Shown here in pieces: positions 5,791-6,081 of a stretch of 6,081 nt of DNA (position 1 is the first letter of the stretch; each line of letters opens with the position of its first letter). The notes below the pieces were generated by a model. It ran no database searches, was not told the DNA's origin, and saw only the letters and a list, made by a program, of their open reading frames with translations. Made by a program: the position numbers and the translations under genes. Origin of the DNA: Bacillota bacterium (GTDB lineage Bacteria > Bacillota > Clostridia > DSM-8532); NCBI GenBank assembly GCA_023446675.1, contig JAEXPO010000071.1:1-6081 (forward strand). The letters run 5' to 3'.

Positions 5791-6081
5791 ATGAAACGCC
5801 TGTCATTACTCGCTTTATGCGGTATACTCACAATTTCCTCCCTTGCCGGCTGCGGCGGATCGTCTACCCCTTCAGGGAGCGTTACCCCCACAGCCTCCCA
5901 AAGCGATGGAGGGGACGGCAGTATCATGACGCCAAACGGTCAATTTCCCATTGTAAACGACAAGGTGACCTACACCGTCATGGTACCTCAAACCAGCTAT
6001 ATTCTTGACATTCAGACCAACGCCTACAGCCAGTGGCTCGAGGAGCTTACCAATGTCCATATTGAGTATGAAGCTGTACCG
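5791..6081 (+). CDS. Extracellular sugar-binding lipoprotein of the CUT1 transporter, truncated by the window edge
   Basis: The first 97 codons are present and open to the right edge. The N-terminus has a classic lipoprotein signal: MKRLSLLALCGILTI is basic and then hydrophobic, followed by the lipobox LAGC with the lipidated Cys21. A Gly/Ser/Thr-rich linker (about residues 22-50) tethers the mature domain to the membrane. The folded domain starts near residue 52, and 'NAYSQWLEELTNVHIEYEAVP' is typical of the LipO-like solute-binding proteins that accompany LplB and YtcP permeases. Sugar-binding residues lie beyond the window. GAAAGGA at 5776-5782 lies 8 nt before the ATG. Gene order permease-permease-binding protein is normal for this group, so this is the receptor that sets the specificity of the importer. 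Confidence 0.92.
   Translation, partial: MKRLSLLALCGILTISSLAGCGGSSTPSGSVTPTASQSDGGDGSIMTPNGQFPIVNDKVTYTVMVPQTSYILDIQTNAYSQWLEELTNVHIEYEAVP

Noticed and set aside
4822..6060. Minus-strand and out-of-frame reading frames across the second permease and binding-protein genes, including a plus-strand frame at 5760-6008
   Set aside because: The permease signatures and the lipobox with its ribosome binding site define the true frames; these others have no family features.

Overview
The window looks like an accessory carbohydrate and amino-acid locus from a Gram-positive Clostridia-type bacterium (Bacillota), probably gut- or host-associated. The evidence is the AGGAGG-type ribosome binding sites, the LplB/YtcP-type sugar permease pair with a lipobox-bearing binding protein, the absence of a transporter ATPase beside the permeases, and the roughly balanced base composition with an AT-rich control region. 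Genus and species cannot be assigned from the sequence alone.

Layout: two divergent gene clusters share a control region of about 370 bp (3452-3824). The leftward cluster (minus strand) reads, in order of transcription: a RidA-family enamine/imine deaminase (3451-2984), a GH29 alpha-L-fucosidase-like glycosidase without a signal peptide (2956-1265), a fold-type III PLP enzyme of the D-threonine aldolase/D-serine dehydratase family (1151-63), and the first 13 codons of what looks like an amidohydrolase (39-1, running off the left edge). The rightward cluster reads: an LplB-type permease (3825-4757), a YtcP-type permease (4774-5673), and the first 97 codons of the cognate lipoprotein binding protein (5791 to the right edge).

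Proposed joint role (inference): the transporter imports a fucosyl-type (or related 6-deoxy-sugar) conjugate or oligosaccharide, and the cytoplasmic GH29 enzyme removes the sugar. The PLP enzyme carries an H-x-C metal pair like eukaryotic D-serine dehydratases rather than the H-x-D pair of D-threonine aldolases. A dehydratase of this kind releases 2-aminoacrylate or a related enamine, the type of compound RidA proteins hydrolyse. If the truncated gene is a D-aminoacylase-type amidohydrolase, it would supply the free D-amino acid. The unusual feature is therefore a D-amino-acid salvage module combined with a fucosidase and a CUT1 importer.

The control region has recognisable candidate signals: one leftward promoter overlapped by a perfect 9-bp inverted repeat and a 12-bp palindrome, and two rightward promoters sharing a GTTTACA -35 element. 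No RNA gene, insertion sequence, CRISPR array or attachment site was seen.
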